23,921 nucleotides of DNA. Origin: Coptodactyla brooksi. Its lineage: Eukaryota > Arthropoda > Insecta > Coleoptera > Scarabaeidae. The DNA is taken from positions 1-23,921 of the forward strand of contig JAWQRM010000343.1 of assembly GCA_033557675.1 (NCBI GenBank). Reading direction: 5' to 3'. The notes beneath the pieces were generated by a model. That model ran no database searches and was not told the origin of the DNA. It saw only the letters and a program-made list of their open reading frames with translations. A program made the translations under genes and the position numbers. This document shows, in pieces, positions 1-12,100 of this stretch (within the stretch, counting starts at the first letter, position 1; each line of letters opens with the position of its first letter).

Positions 1-134
1 ATCTCACAAACTAATAGTCTGACAGCTGTCAAATTTATACACGTATCTTTTGAAGGCTAGGGCTAACTAAAAATCGTATGGATTTAATACTAGTAGCGCC
101 ATCTATGTGTCAGCCTACGAACTTTTCGGCCTAC

Positions 135-345
135 CTGTTATTATAACAAATTACCTGTACTATAAGTAGTGAACAATTTTAAAACAAATGAGAAATGAAA
201 AAGATTGACAAATTACTAGTATTGTATAACATTAATAATGTTAAAACATATAAAAAATCTTGCAACAAATAACCAATATTCCAACAAAGGAACAATGTTG
301 AAATAAATTAATAGTACTAAAACGTATTAATAATATTTCTTTACC
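135..345. repeat. detached block of the 19-bp AT-rich minisatellite
   Basis: Nearly the same sequence as about 3510-3660 in the main array: the 60 nt at 181-240 and at 3541-3600 differ at only a few positions. It lies 2 kb outside the main field with unrelated DNA between. Confidence 0.75.
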
Positions 346-2384
346 TGCATTATATAGTAAGGTGGAATACATAGTAATAAGTACGTAAATATGTTTTTCA
401 AGTAATAGATAAAAGATCATAAAACCCATCACAAACTGGGAAGAATATACCTCTTTTTCCCCCATTTTATACCCCCCACAACTAATACTAAGTACTGGGG
501 AGGATAAAATGACGGGGAGGATGTTTACGCTTGGTCTAAATACCCAATTTTCCTTGCAGAAAATTGGGGAGGAACCGTTAGAGGGTTTTTTTTTCACACG
601 ACACCTCAAACTTTACGTTATTTATTCTGTACATAATCTATTTATGTATCTCGATAGGCTCATAGTGTGTAAATACGCATATAAGTACATATTTATTAGA
701 TATATATTTTTATTACTGTTTTCGGAAATGTTTGTCATGGTCCTCCGTTTGTTGTTACCTCTGCGTAAATAGTTTACGGCGGACGAAAACATAATTGACA
801 CAAACTTGATTCTCTGACGTTATTTTTTGACTTTTTCAGGCTTTACGTTTAACCCCACATTGACTGAAAACTGTCCTCTTAATCCCACGTGTTTAATCAA
901 TGTGTTTAATTATTTAATCGCAGAATTAATTATTTTTAGATCCTACACAAAATTTAGATTAATTTCTCCCGTTAAACGTAAAGCTTGAGAAATTCGAAGC
1001 TGCTGTAAATTAAGTGAAATGTTGGAAGGATACAGAAACTATTTTTTTTTATGTTTTGCATGCTTACAATTTAAGTTGGAAAACGAACCCTCATTTCTTA
1101 GATCTTAATTCTTGACAAACAGTTTTATTAATATTTATTTACGTCCTAAACGGTTCTAAGCCGATTTAATTAACTAGTTTACATTTATAATTTATTTTGT
1201 TTTTCGTTTCGATGTTATTTGATTCACTTGTGATAGTACGCGTACTATTTTGCTCCCCCTCCCACCTCCCAAAACTATGTCTTATTTTTTAAAAGAGAGT
1301 TAGAGTTTAGCGCGCCGAACAATTCGAAAATGCCGCGCGACGTTCAAGGACGACATGAATAATAATTTTATTTTGTGATGCAATACTGAGTTTCGCCCGG
1401 GCAAGTTTAGTTTTCACCGATAATTTCCTAACGTACAAATAGACACGTGTATTTTATTATTAAGTGGTTTTACACGATCTGTATCATAGACTAACCTAAT
1501 CAAGAGACACCAGTACAGTTGTTTGTTATTATTTGTAGGGAATTACTGATTATTAGTCATATTTGTACAATTTTGTTTTTTAAAATAAATCAAATTATTA
1601 CATACACTTGCGGTTTTATTTATTGAAACGCGCCGAAGCTAATTTCCTTCCAATTCTGTGAACGTTAAAATTAAACATTATTCGCTATTCTTTTTTCAGA
1701 TTACTTATCACTACTCATGGATTAATGTACGAAGACGCAGACGGTATGTATATTTCGATTTATTAACAGTTCAATCTGGTAACGTACCATAGCTTTAATC
1801 CTTAAATTTTTATCTTTAAATTGGTAGCTACTCCAATTAATAATACAGACTACATGTGATTTCAATCAATTGTTAAATTATTTCAATTACCTTGCAGTTT
1901 TGACAATTAATAAAGGCTAAAAGTTATCGATTATTAGTTTTAAGGTCATCTTAATTCACAAAGGTGGCTCTCATTTACCAACTTGGATCTTTACTGTTGT
2001 CTGTGTAATTCCTCCAATTAATATTTGAATTAAACCAAATTACAAAGACTCCGGTCACCCGACAAATCATTACAAATCAATTACCTGTTAGTTTTAACAG
2101 TCAATATCAATGATTTTTAATGACGTTTTAATTCATATTCATGGATGGCTTTCACTTATTAACTTTTTTGAATGGCTAAAAAACAGTTCAACGTAATAAC
2201 GTACTGGAGTTTTTAATACTTGTAGTTTTTACTTCGGAATTTGAAAGTATTTGGGTTAAATAACTTATAAATAACATATATGAACGTTTATATGTTATGT
2301 CTCTTGATGCCAGAATGATGAGTGTTATTTTTTCTTATATATTGTGGATTGTTGTTTTATTGTAGGAGTTTAATTGGCTGGAAT
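346..2384. other. AT-rich DNA without a supported gene
   Basis: Open frames here are short and lack homology I recognise. 1300-1400 is richer in CpG (GCGCGCCG, CCGCGCGACG) and could be the end or promoter of a gene outside the window. A possible 44-nt exon lies at 1700-1743. AATAAA hexamers (near 1582) are uninformative at this base composition. Confidence 0.5.
1700..1743 (+). other. possible isolated 44-nt microexon
   Basis: TTCTTTTTTCAG directly precedes it and GTATGT directly follows it. One frame reads LLITTHGLMYEDADG without stops. No partner exon was found on this strand and I do not recognise the peptide, so it may be chance. Confidence 0.2.
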
Positions 2385-4430
2385 ATAACAAATTAATAAT
2401 GTAAGACATCAACAATGTTGTGAGAGTTCAACAATCTTCAATGACTGAACAATATTATTACATATTACCTATATTATAGGTAGTGAACTACCTTAAAGCA
2501 AATGAGAAATGAAAAACATTGAAATAAATGGACAATGTTGAATAAATGAACAATATTATTAACAATTACCGGCATTAAAAGAAGTAACAAATGGAGAATA
2601 TTATAGGAATTGAATAATGTTATAATAAATTACTAATAGTACAACTAATGAATAACGTTTAAACAAATGAAGAATATTAAGGCAAACTACTAGTATTATA
2701 TAACATTAATAATGTTAAAACACATAGAAACTCCTGCAACAAATAACCAATATTCCAACAAAGGAACAATGTTGTAATAAATTAATAATACTATAATGAA
2801 TGCATAAAATCTAAACAAATTACCAGTACTATACAACAGTAACAATGTTAAAATGTATGGAAAATATTACAATGAATGAGCCATACTATAGCAAATGAAT
2901 AATGTTATAGAAAATGAACGATGTTATATAACAGTGTTATAAGAATTGAACAATCTTGGAACAAATCAAAACTATATTATGACAAAATCACTGGTATTAT
3001 GGCAAAGGAATGACGTGAAAACAAATAAAAAATGTAAAAAATGAATAATGTTAAAACAAACTCAAAATATAACAAATTAATAACTTAAGACATGAACTAT
3101 ATTACAAGAATTCAAGAATCTTGAACAATTGCACAATATTTACAAATTACCTGTACTATAGGTAGTGAAGAATCTCGAGAAAAATGAGAAATGAAAAAGA
3201 TTGACAAATTACTGGTATTATATAACATTAATAATGTTAAAACATATAAAAAATCTTGCAATAAATAACCAATATTCCAACAAAGGAATAATATTGTAAT
3301 AAATTAATAAAATTAAATTAATAGTACTTTAATGAATGCATAAAATTTAAAAATTAACTACCAGTATTATACAACAATAAAAATTTACGGACAATATGAG
3401 AGTGAATGAGCGATATTATAGCAAATGAATAATGTTATAGTAAAAACAACTTAACAAGTCATTAAAAATGTTATAAAAGTTGAACAAATGAACAATATTA
3501 TAATAAATTGCCACTTATACTATAAGTAGTGAACAATCTTAAGACAAATGAGAAATGAAAAAGATTGACAAATTACTAGTATTGTATAATATTAATAATG
3601 TTAAAACATATAAAAAATCTTGCAACAAACAACCAATATTCCAACAAGAACAATGTTGTAATAAATTAATAATACTGTTGTAATAGTTATAATGAGTGTA
3701 TAAAGTCTAAACAAATTACCAGTACTATAGAACAATAACAATGTTAAAATGTATGGAAAATATTACAATGAATGAGCCATATTATGGCAAATGAATAATG
3801 TTATAGAAAATTAACGATGTTAAAATAAATGCAAAATATAATAAATTAATAACATGTCATTAAAAATTTTATAAAAATTGAATAAATGAACAATATTATA
3901 ATAAATTGCCACTTTTATAAGTAATGAACTGTCTTAAAACAAATAAAAAGTATCGAAATAATATTATTACAAATTACTGGCAATAAAATAAATAAACAAT
4001 GTTAAAACAAATGAAAAAAACTATTCATAAATTAATGAACAATATTATAAGAAGGGAATAATATTATAAGAGACAACAACAACAATGTTTAAACAAATAA
4101 TGTGGAAGAAATGGACAATATTATTAACAATTACCGGCATTAAAAGAAGAAACAAATGGAGAATACTATAAGAATTGAATAATGTTATAATAAATTACTA
4201 ATAGTACAACTGATGAATAATGTTTAAACAAATGAGGAATATTAAGATAAATTACTAGTATTGTATAATATTAATAATGTTAAAACATAAAAAATCTTGG
4301 AATCAATAACCAATACTCCAACAAAGGAACAAGTCTAAACAAATTAGCAGTACTATACAAGAATAACAATGTTAAAAAGCATGTAAAATATTCCAACAAA
4401 TGGCCAATATTGTAACAAAGGAATAATATT
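2385..4430. repeat. 19-bp AT-rich minisatellite array with higher-order blocks
   Basis: The DNA is built from degenerate copies of a unit close to AACAAATGAACAATATTAT, with indels of 1-3 nt. Larger blocks recur: the phrase with AATCTTGCAACAAATAACC appears near 2722, 3249, 3608 and 4283 at irregular spacing, so it is a mosaic of duplicated segments and not a simple tandem array. No coding potential. Confidence 0.85.
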
Positions 4431-4606
4431 GTCTGAGCTATTTAAACTTCCGTAGGAATATTTATGATAATATTCCTGATAATTCTCCTATAGGTAATTC
4501 ATTCTTCTATATATCTTGCTTGTTATTGAATTGGAAGTATTGCTGGTGTGTTGTATTGGTATGTTGGTTTATAAAAAATAACTTCACAGGTTATTACTAA
4601 AGATTC

Positions 4607-4612
4607 TTTAAT
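4607..4612 (-). terminator. possible ZNF800 poly(A) signal (ATTAAA)
   Basis: Reading the minus strand downstream of the TAA there is no AATAAA close by; the first plausible hexamer is the variant ATTAAA, about 190 nt past the stop. Weak, because such hexamers are common in DNA this AT-rich. The stretch 4431-4799 is otherwise 3' UTR and flank with nothing else recognised. Confidence 0.3.
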
Positions 4613-4799
4613 TAAAAATGTCTGGGCAAATAGGAACAATAATATATACACAAATAAATCAAAACGTTGCAATTCACTTTTCAGTCGAAAATAAATAAAG
4701 TCCGCGAGGAGACGGAACATTCTCCGTTTTCACTCCTCCAATCCAACCCAACGATAACGCATTTGTATAAAGGGAACGACCAAAAAAAAAAAAACAAAG

Positions 4800-6116
4800 T
4801 TAACAGCACTTCTTCTTCTTCTGATGCGAGGGCGACAAGTTAATCACCTTAAAGTCGCACTCGTTGTTCTTCACGATCTTGATCGGCTTGACCTTGTTCT
4901 CCATAGCCGCCTGATTCCTGATCTGCGTGTCGACTATGTTCATGTCGTACACAAAGTCCTTGTCGAGCGTCTTGACGCTGTTCCGACTGCGCGGGGGCGC
5001 CGCGGCGGTCGGCGTCGCGTCCGGCCCGAATATCACCTCCATTATCATCTTCCGGACCATCGGGTCCCCCTTGTCCAACTTCTCTATGTCGCCGTCCGTC
5101 CGGTCCGCCTCCGACTGCTCCGTCCGGAACGACTTGAACTCCGACGACAGCTTGAGGGACTCCCAGTCCGAGAGCGGTATCAGGCACGACCCGGACTCGA
5201 CCGGGTCCACGTTGTGCTCCGCCTGAACGTGCGACAAACAAATTCCCTCGTCGTACGAGACGAACGTACACCTACCGCACTGGAAACGGAACCAGTCAAA
5301 GTGCAGGGCCATGTGCTCCATCAAGCCGTCGTCCGTCTTGAACGAAGCCTCGCACGAGCTGCACCGAAGCGACTCCCAGTTCACGTGGCATTCGCTTTTC
5401 GTCCTCAGCGACGACTGATCCGATGTACGCTTTCGTTTCTTCGACGACGGGTTCTCTGTCGATAACAAAACAAGAGAATCGACCTCGTTAGGTTCCGGGG
5501 GACTATCCCCACCCGTCAGGTCAACTATTTCCGGACTCTTCTGCGAAATTCCATTTATTATCAAGTCCAGGTTGCTAAAAGTATAATTCGGGTCGTCCGC
5601 TTGTTGTTCTTTGTTACTACCGTCATCTTCTGGGGTTCCAGGTTCCAATTCGCTACCCACATCTTCTCTAATCATCGATTTCACCCCTTCGGTATTCTTT
5701 TCCCCTTCATTTTCGGTCGGGAACCCGATGGTATCTTCGTCGTCGCTGTACAAAATGATTATGGGTTCGTTTCTGGTCTCGTCGGGGTCCCTGTTCCCGA
5801 AAATCACCTCCTCGATTCGGGTCTTGTCCGATTCGACCTTGTCCGGCTCGTCGCGATCCTTCGCGATGCCGTCCCTCGACTTGACGACTTTTCGCGACAC
5901 CTTCGGCTTGCGCCTCTTCGAACCCTTCACCGAGAGGTTGTTCTGCGACCGCTGCCTGCCGCCCTTCTCCTCGCCCGTCTTCCTGATCGAATTGCAGACC
6001 GCCAGCCGTTTCGTGCAGGTCTGCGAGTGCGAGTGGAGCGCGGCCTTCCGTTCGAACCGCTTTCCGCAGCCGCCGCACATTTGCAGGTCCACGTCGCCCT
6101 CCAGATTGTTCAGCCA
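4800..6116 (-). CDS. ZNF800: ZNF800 last coding exon (aa 350-787), three fingers
   Basis: A strong acceptor (long T tract, CAACAG) precedes TGG CTG AAC AAT at 6116; the frame runs 438 codons to TAA at 4800-4802. It contains a C2HC finger (CGGCGKRF, C379-x3 region), a long acidic/basic linker, and two adjacent C2H2 fingers (LRCSSCEASF and FQCGRCTFVS). The linker has two hydrophobic-plus-acidic motifs, IIILYSDDED (about 468) and EIVDLTGGD (about 545), that look like SUMO-interacting motifs. The protein ends KKKKCC. The exon is a GC-rich island between two AT-rich minisatellite fields. Confidence 0.85.
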   Translation of the reverse strand, partial: WLNNLEGDVDLQMCGGCGKRFERKAALHSHSQTCTKRLAVCNSIRKTGEEKGGRQRSQNNLSVKGSKRRKPKVSRKVVKSRDGIAKDRDEPDKVESDKTRIEEVIFGNRDPDETRNEPIIILYSDDEDTIGFPTENEGEKNTEGVKSMIREDVGSELEPGTPEDDGSNKEQQADDPNYTFSNLDLIINGISQKSPEIVDLTGGDSPPEPNEVDSLVLLSTENPSSKKRKRTSDQSSLRTKSECHVNWESLRCSSCEASFKTDDGLMEHMALHFDWFRFQCGRCTFVSYDEGICLSHVQAEHNVDPVESGSCLIPLSDWESLKLSSEFKSFRTEQSEADRTDGDIEKLDKGDPMVRKMIMEVIFGPDATPTAAAPPRSRNSVKTLDKDFVYDMNIVDTQIRNQAAMENKVKPIKIVKNNECDFKVINLSPSHQKKKKCC

Positions 6117-9100
6117 CTGTTGAAAAAAACAAGAAAACGAGAATTATCTCTTTAATTACAATACTATAGTTTAAAATTAGCATTTACCAATTTATTTATT
6201 ACTATTAGGAATGGTATAAAATTAAAACTAGTATTTAAATTTAAAACTAGTACTACAAATCTTAAAACAAATGCAAAATATAACAAATTAATAACTTAAG
6301 ACGTGAAGAATATTATAAAAATTCAACAATCTCGAACAACTGAACAATATTGTAATGTATCGCCTATATTATAAGTAATATATAGCATATAAGTAATATA
6401 TATTAAGTAATAATAGGATATATAATAAATTAACAACTTTGTTAATTAATAACTTAAAACATGAACAATGTTGTAACAGTTCAACAATCTTGAACAACGA
6501 TATAACAAATTACCTGCACTATAAGTAATGAACAATCTTAAAACAAATGAGAAATGAAAAACATTGAAATAAATGGACAATGTTGAATAAAGGAACAATA
6601 TTATTAGCAATTACTGACATTAAAATAAGAAACAAATGGAGAATATTATAAGAATTGAATAATATTATAATAAAGTAGTAATAATGCAACTAATGAATAA
6701 TGTTGAAACAAATAAAAAATATTAAAACAAATTACTAGCATTATATAACATTAATAATGTTAAAACACATAAAAACTCTTGCAACAAAGGAACAATATAT
6801 TATAAGAATATCCATGAAATCGATGGACAATGTTGAATAAATTAACAACATTATTAACAATTACTGGCATTAAAAAGAATAAATCGACAATGTTGTAAGA
6901 ATTGAACAACCTTAGAACAAATTCACTACATTATGACAAGGAAATTATGTGAATACAAACGAAAAATACAACAAATGGACAATGTTGAACCAAATGCAAA
7001 CTATAACAAGTTAATGACTTAAGACATGAACAATGTTATAAAATTTCAACAATTTTGAACAACTGAACAATATTATAACAAATAACCTATATTATAAGTA
7101 GTGCACAATCTTAAAATAAATGATAAATGAAAAATATAGAAATAAGTTGACAACATTGGATAAATGAACAATATTATTAACAATTACTGGCAATAAAAAG
7201 AATAAACATGTTAGAACATACGAAAACTATTAGAACAAATTGACACTATTATAAGAATTAAACAATCTTGGAACATATTAATAATATTTTGACAAAATTA
7301 CTAGTATTATGACAAAAGAACGATGTGAAAACAAATGAAAAATGTAATAAATGAACAATGTTAAACCAAATGCAAAATACAACAAATTAATAACTTAAAA
7401 CATGAACAATGTTATAAGAGTTCAACAATCTTGAATGACTGAATAATATTATTATGTATTACTTGTATTATAAATAGTGAACAATCTTAAGAAAAATGAG
7501 AAATGAAAAAGATTGAAATAAATGGACAATGTTGAAAAAATGAACAATATTATTAACAATTACTGGCATTAACAAGAATAAACATGTTAGAACATACAAA
7601 AACTAGAATAATACTAATGAATCATTATTAGTGAACAACTGAACAATACAACAAATTACCTGTACTATAAATAATGAACAATCTTAAAACAAATGATAAA
7701 TAAAGAACATTGAAATAAATGAACAGTGTTGGAGAAATGAACAATATTATTAATAAGTACTGGTATTAAAAGAAGAAACTAATGGAGAACATAAAAATAA
7801 AATAATATTATAATAAATTAATAACAGTACAATTAATAAATAATGTTTAAACAAATGAAGTATATTAAGACAAATTACTAGTATTATATAACATTAATAA
7901 TGTTAAAACAGATAAAAACTCTTGTGACAAAGGAACAATGTTGTAATAAATTAATAATACTATAATAAATGCATAAAGTCTAAACAAATTACTAGTACTA
8001 TACAACAATAACAATATTAAAAAGCATGAAAAATATTGCAACAAATGGCCTATATTATAGCAAAGGAATAATATTGTAATAAATGAATAATACTAAATTA
8101 ATAAGACTTTAATGAATGCATAAAGTTTAAAAATAATAATACAACTATACAATTTGTTGTATAGTTGTATACAATATAACTATACAACAATAGGAATGTT
8201 AAAATAAATGAAAAATATTATAACGGATGAGCAATATTATAACGAATGAACAATGTTAAAGCTAATGAACATTGTTAAAATAAATGCGAACATAACAAAT
8301 TAATAACATAAATCATTTAAAATGTTATAAAAATTGAATAAATGAACAATATTATAATAAATTGCCACTTTTGTAAATAATGAACTGTCTTAAAACAAAT
8401 GAAAAGTATCGAAATAATATTATTACAAATTACTGGCAATAAAATGGATAAACAATGTTAAAACATAACTCATGAACAATGTTTATACAAATGAACAATA
8501 TTAAAACAAATTTATCAATATTTTACAACAGAAAAATGTTAAAACAAACGGAAGATATAAAAACAAATAGGCTATATTAGGACAAATTAACAATATAGAA
8601 AATGAACAAATTATTAAAAGAAATAAGCAATATTCTGACAAAATTAATAATATAGATAATGAACAATATTGTTAGAAATGAGTGATATTGTAATAAATTA
8701 AGAGCATAATGGCAGAAAAATGTTTAAACCAATGAACAATATTAAAACAAATTACCAAAATTACATACAACTTTCACAATGTTAGAATATATAAAAAACA
8801 ATTGAAACAAATGAGCAATATTATAACAAAGGAACAATATTGTAACAAATTAATATTATAATAAATGAATAATGTTAACAAACAATATTTATAGAAATTG
8901 CTAGCATTACACAACATTAGCAATATTAAAACATATGAAAACTATTGAAACAAGTGAGGAATATTATAACAAAGGAACTGTATTATAATAAATCAATAAT
9001 ATTATAAAAAAATGAATAATGTTTAAATGAACGGACAATATTAAAATAAATAATCAGTATTGTATAACATTAACAATATTAAAACATGAAAAATATTCAA

Positions 9101-12100
9101 ACAAATGAACAATACTATAGCAAATGAATTATGTTAAGACAAATGAACGATGTTAAAATAAATGCAAAATATAACAAATTGTCAGTTTTATAAGTAATGA
9201 ACAATCTTCTCAAATATTATAGTAAATTAATAATATAACACAAGAAAAATGTGTAAACAAATGGACAATATTACAACAAATTACCAAAATTATATACAAC
9301 ATTCACAAAGTTAAAACATATCAAAAATATTGTTATAAGAAGCTAAAAACAGCACAAATAATAAACTGACCTGATTCTCCCTGTCCGCGTTGTTGGCATC
9401 GTCGGCACACGATTTTTCCTTCGCGCCACCACCGCTTCCCTGATTCTGAATGATCGGAGTTGAATGTACGAAGTCGCGAAGCTTCCTAATTTGCGTGGTT
9501 GTCTTCCTGTGTACCTTGTACAGGTGCCGGAAGACGCACCAGGCGTTTGCAAACGTGTCATTGCACTCGGGACACGAATACACCAACCTGATGTTGTTAT
9601 GCTTATACTTGACGTGATACGTAAGCGTTTTCTTCGTGGCAAACTTCAACCCACACACCGAACAAATCAGCTTCGGCCTTGTCGGATTCGACTTGTCCTG
9701 TTCCGTGTGGAACGAAAAAGCCTTACCATCCGGACGTAAGATCGCCTCGTTATTGTTCAGAATCGAATGAATCTCCATCACCTCAAAATCAAAAATATAA
9801 ACCCCCGCGCAATCAATAACACAGAAATTAAGTTTACCTCTGATTTCATCAAGTCGTTTCCAACTGAGCCGTTGGGTATCGTTTGGAAAACCCCCACCTT
9901 CGAATTCTCGATAGTCTCCAGACACACCCTGTTGTTATTCTCGTTACGTTCGGTTACTTTCGCCTTCTCCGGTGACAGTTCGTTGCGCGCTATCTCCTCC
10001 GACACCCTGAGACACTCCTGCTTCTCCGTCAACTTCTTCAGGACCACCGATAATTTCTTAGTAGTCTTCATGGCTTGTTCGGCGACCTCTTCGTCGTTAG
10101 CCGCGTCTGAACTGATCTCGAAAGTGTCCTCCTACGAAGAATTATTTTTTTTTTTGTTGTGGGTTTAGTATTTCTCAATGCCTAGTTGACAAGCACTATT
10201 TTGGCAAACATCGAAATCCATAATGTGCGAAACGAAGCAAGGAAGAAAACTTACAAACATTCTTAATTTCTTTGGAAAAATTACCTCGAGATCCGCGTCT
10301 TTACTCCTGATTTCCGGCTCGTACACCTCCTGGCAGTACGTCCTCTTGTGCAGTATGAAATTGGCCAGGCTGCGGAACAGGGAGCGGCACGTGCGGCATT
10401 CGTAGATTATGTCACACTCGTACGCCACGTATCTCCTTACCTACCAGCATAAATATATTAAAAGACAAGCCAAACTATCTGATATCTATAAGTTGATTTC
10501 AAATAATACAATATTTCTATATTGTAAATAGATATTTAGAAGGAAAAACAATATTTTTGAGCATATATTTATCTTTTTAGCTCTTTATAGAAAGAACTAT
10601 AAGTCTTGCTTTAAAGATACTTTAGTATCTTTAGTATAGGTACTAAAATATCAAAAAAGTTGCAATTATACAATTATATATAACTATAACAAGAGTATTT
10701 TGTAGTAAAGTACTAACGCCATAACAATTTTAAAAAATAACAGTTCAAAAAAGTAGCAGTTACAAAAGGTAACAGTTACAAAAAGTAACAGCTGCAAAAA
10801 GTAACAATTACAAAAGGTAACAGTTCCAAAAAGTAACAGCTCCAGAAAAGTTTACAGTTTCAAAAAAACTAACAGTTCCAAAAAGGTAACAATTCCAAAA
10901 AAGTGATACTTTCAAAAAAGTAACATTTCCAAAAAAGTAACAGTTCCAAAAAAAGTAACAGTTCCAAAAAAATTAACAGTTCCATAAAAATAACTTCGAA
11001 AAAAAGCAACAGCTCCAAAGAAGGAACAGTTCCGAAAAAGTAACTTCCAAAAAAAGTAACAGTTCCAAAAAAATTGACAAATCCAAAAAAATAACAATTC
11101 CAAAAATGCAACAGTTCCAAAAAAAAACAAGTAATTTTTTAAACATCACACTTCTTCTAAATTACTTTTAATCCTCTCCGCATCGTATGGAGCTGACAAA
11201 TGTTTAATATTGATCAACGTGAGCTGCTTTAGCACGTGAAAATTTAGTTTTAGAATAAGATAACAGAAACCGACACTCCAACTTAAGAAATTCATAGAAT
11301 TCGTTCTGTCCGAACTGCATAGATACTAAAATACCGAGGGGAAGTTAGAATTGTACAATTATAAAATTGAAATGCATGTTCTGATATCTCTTGAATGATG
11401 ATTTAACGTTTCAAGATTGTATTTGCATCTCTAGAGATATTATAGCACCATACGTAACATTGTCCAGGCAGCTATGTATAACAATAGCATTTTAGGGTAT
11501 GTGTTCATATGAATGAAAGTACTAATGTCATAACAATTTCAAAAAATAACAGTTCAAAAAGGTAACAGTTCAAAAAAAGTAAGTTACAAAAAGTAACTGT
11601 AACTTTTTGTAAGTAACAATTACAAAAAGTGACAGTTCCAAAAAAGTAACAGTTCCAAAAAAGTAACGGTTTCAAAAAAGTAACAGTTCCATAAGAGTAA
11701 CTTAAAAAAAAGCAACAGTTGTGTTAAAAGCTGGTAGAAGTGCCCCAAAATGTCATGCTACAACGAAACAATAAGGTATAACAAATTAAAGCTGTTACTT
11801 TTTTCAAACTGTTACTTTTTGTACTGTTATTTCTTTGAAATTGTTAAAGTTTTATATAGTTACAAAAAGTAACAATTACAAAAAATAACAGTTCCAAAAA
11901 AGTAACAGTTTCAACAAAATAACAGTTCCAAAAAAGTAACAGTTCTATAAGAGTAACAGTTCCAAAAAAGTAACAATTCCAAAACAGTAACAGTTCCAAA
12001 ACAATAACAGTTCCAAAAAAGTAACAGTTTCAAGTTGTAGCTCCAAAAGTAGTTATTTTCGCGGTAATAATACATATAAAATAAATTCCTAGACTTTTCT

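Noticed and set aside
241..772. Open frames of 122 and 87 codons near the left edge
   Set aside because: They overlap the detached minisatellite block or AT-rich DNA, have low-complexity Phe/Leu/Tyr composition and no recognisable domain.
840..988. Possible terminal exon after a TTTTTCAG acceptor (48 open codons)
   Set aside because: No partner exon, no recognised peptide and no convincing poly(A) signal. A run this long is possible by chance.
4824..6183. Several open frames of 99-213 codons on both strands over the ZNF800 last exon
   Set aside because: They are shadows of the GC-rich real frame: Arg/Val/Leu-rich, without homology, and the ZNF800 frame with its fingers explains the openness.
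2385..9340. Whether the regular short repeats could be a CRISPR array
   Set aside because: Units are contiguous and degenerate with no spacers, and the genome is animal.
10869..11130. Phe/Leu/Cys-rich open frames over the GGAACTGTTACTTTTT arrays (also near 12000, 14577-14959, 16289-16561)
   Set aside because: Translations of a tandem repeat (repeated ELLLFWNCYFFGTVTF-like text). The frames stay open because the unit has few stops, not because it codes.
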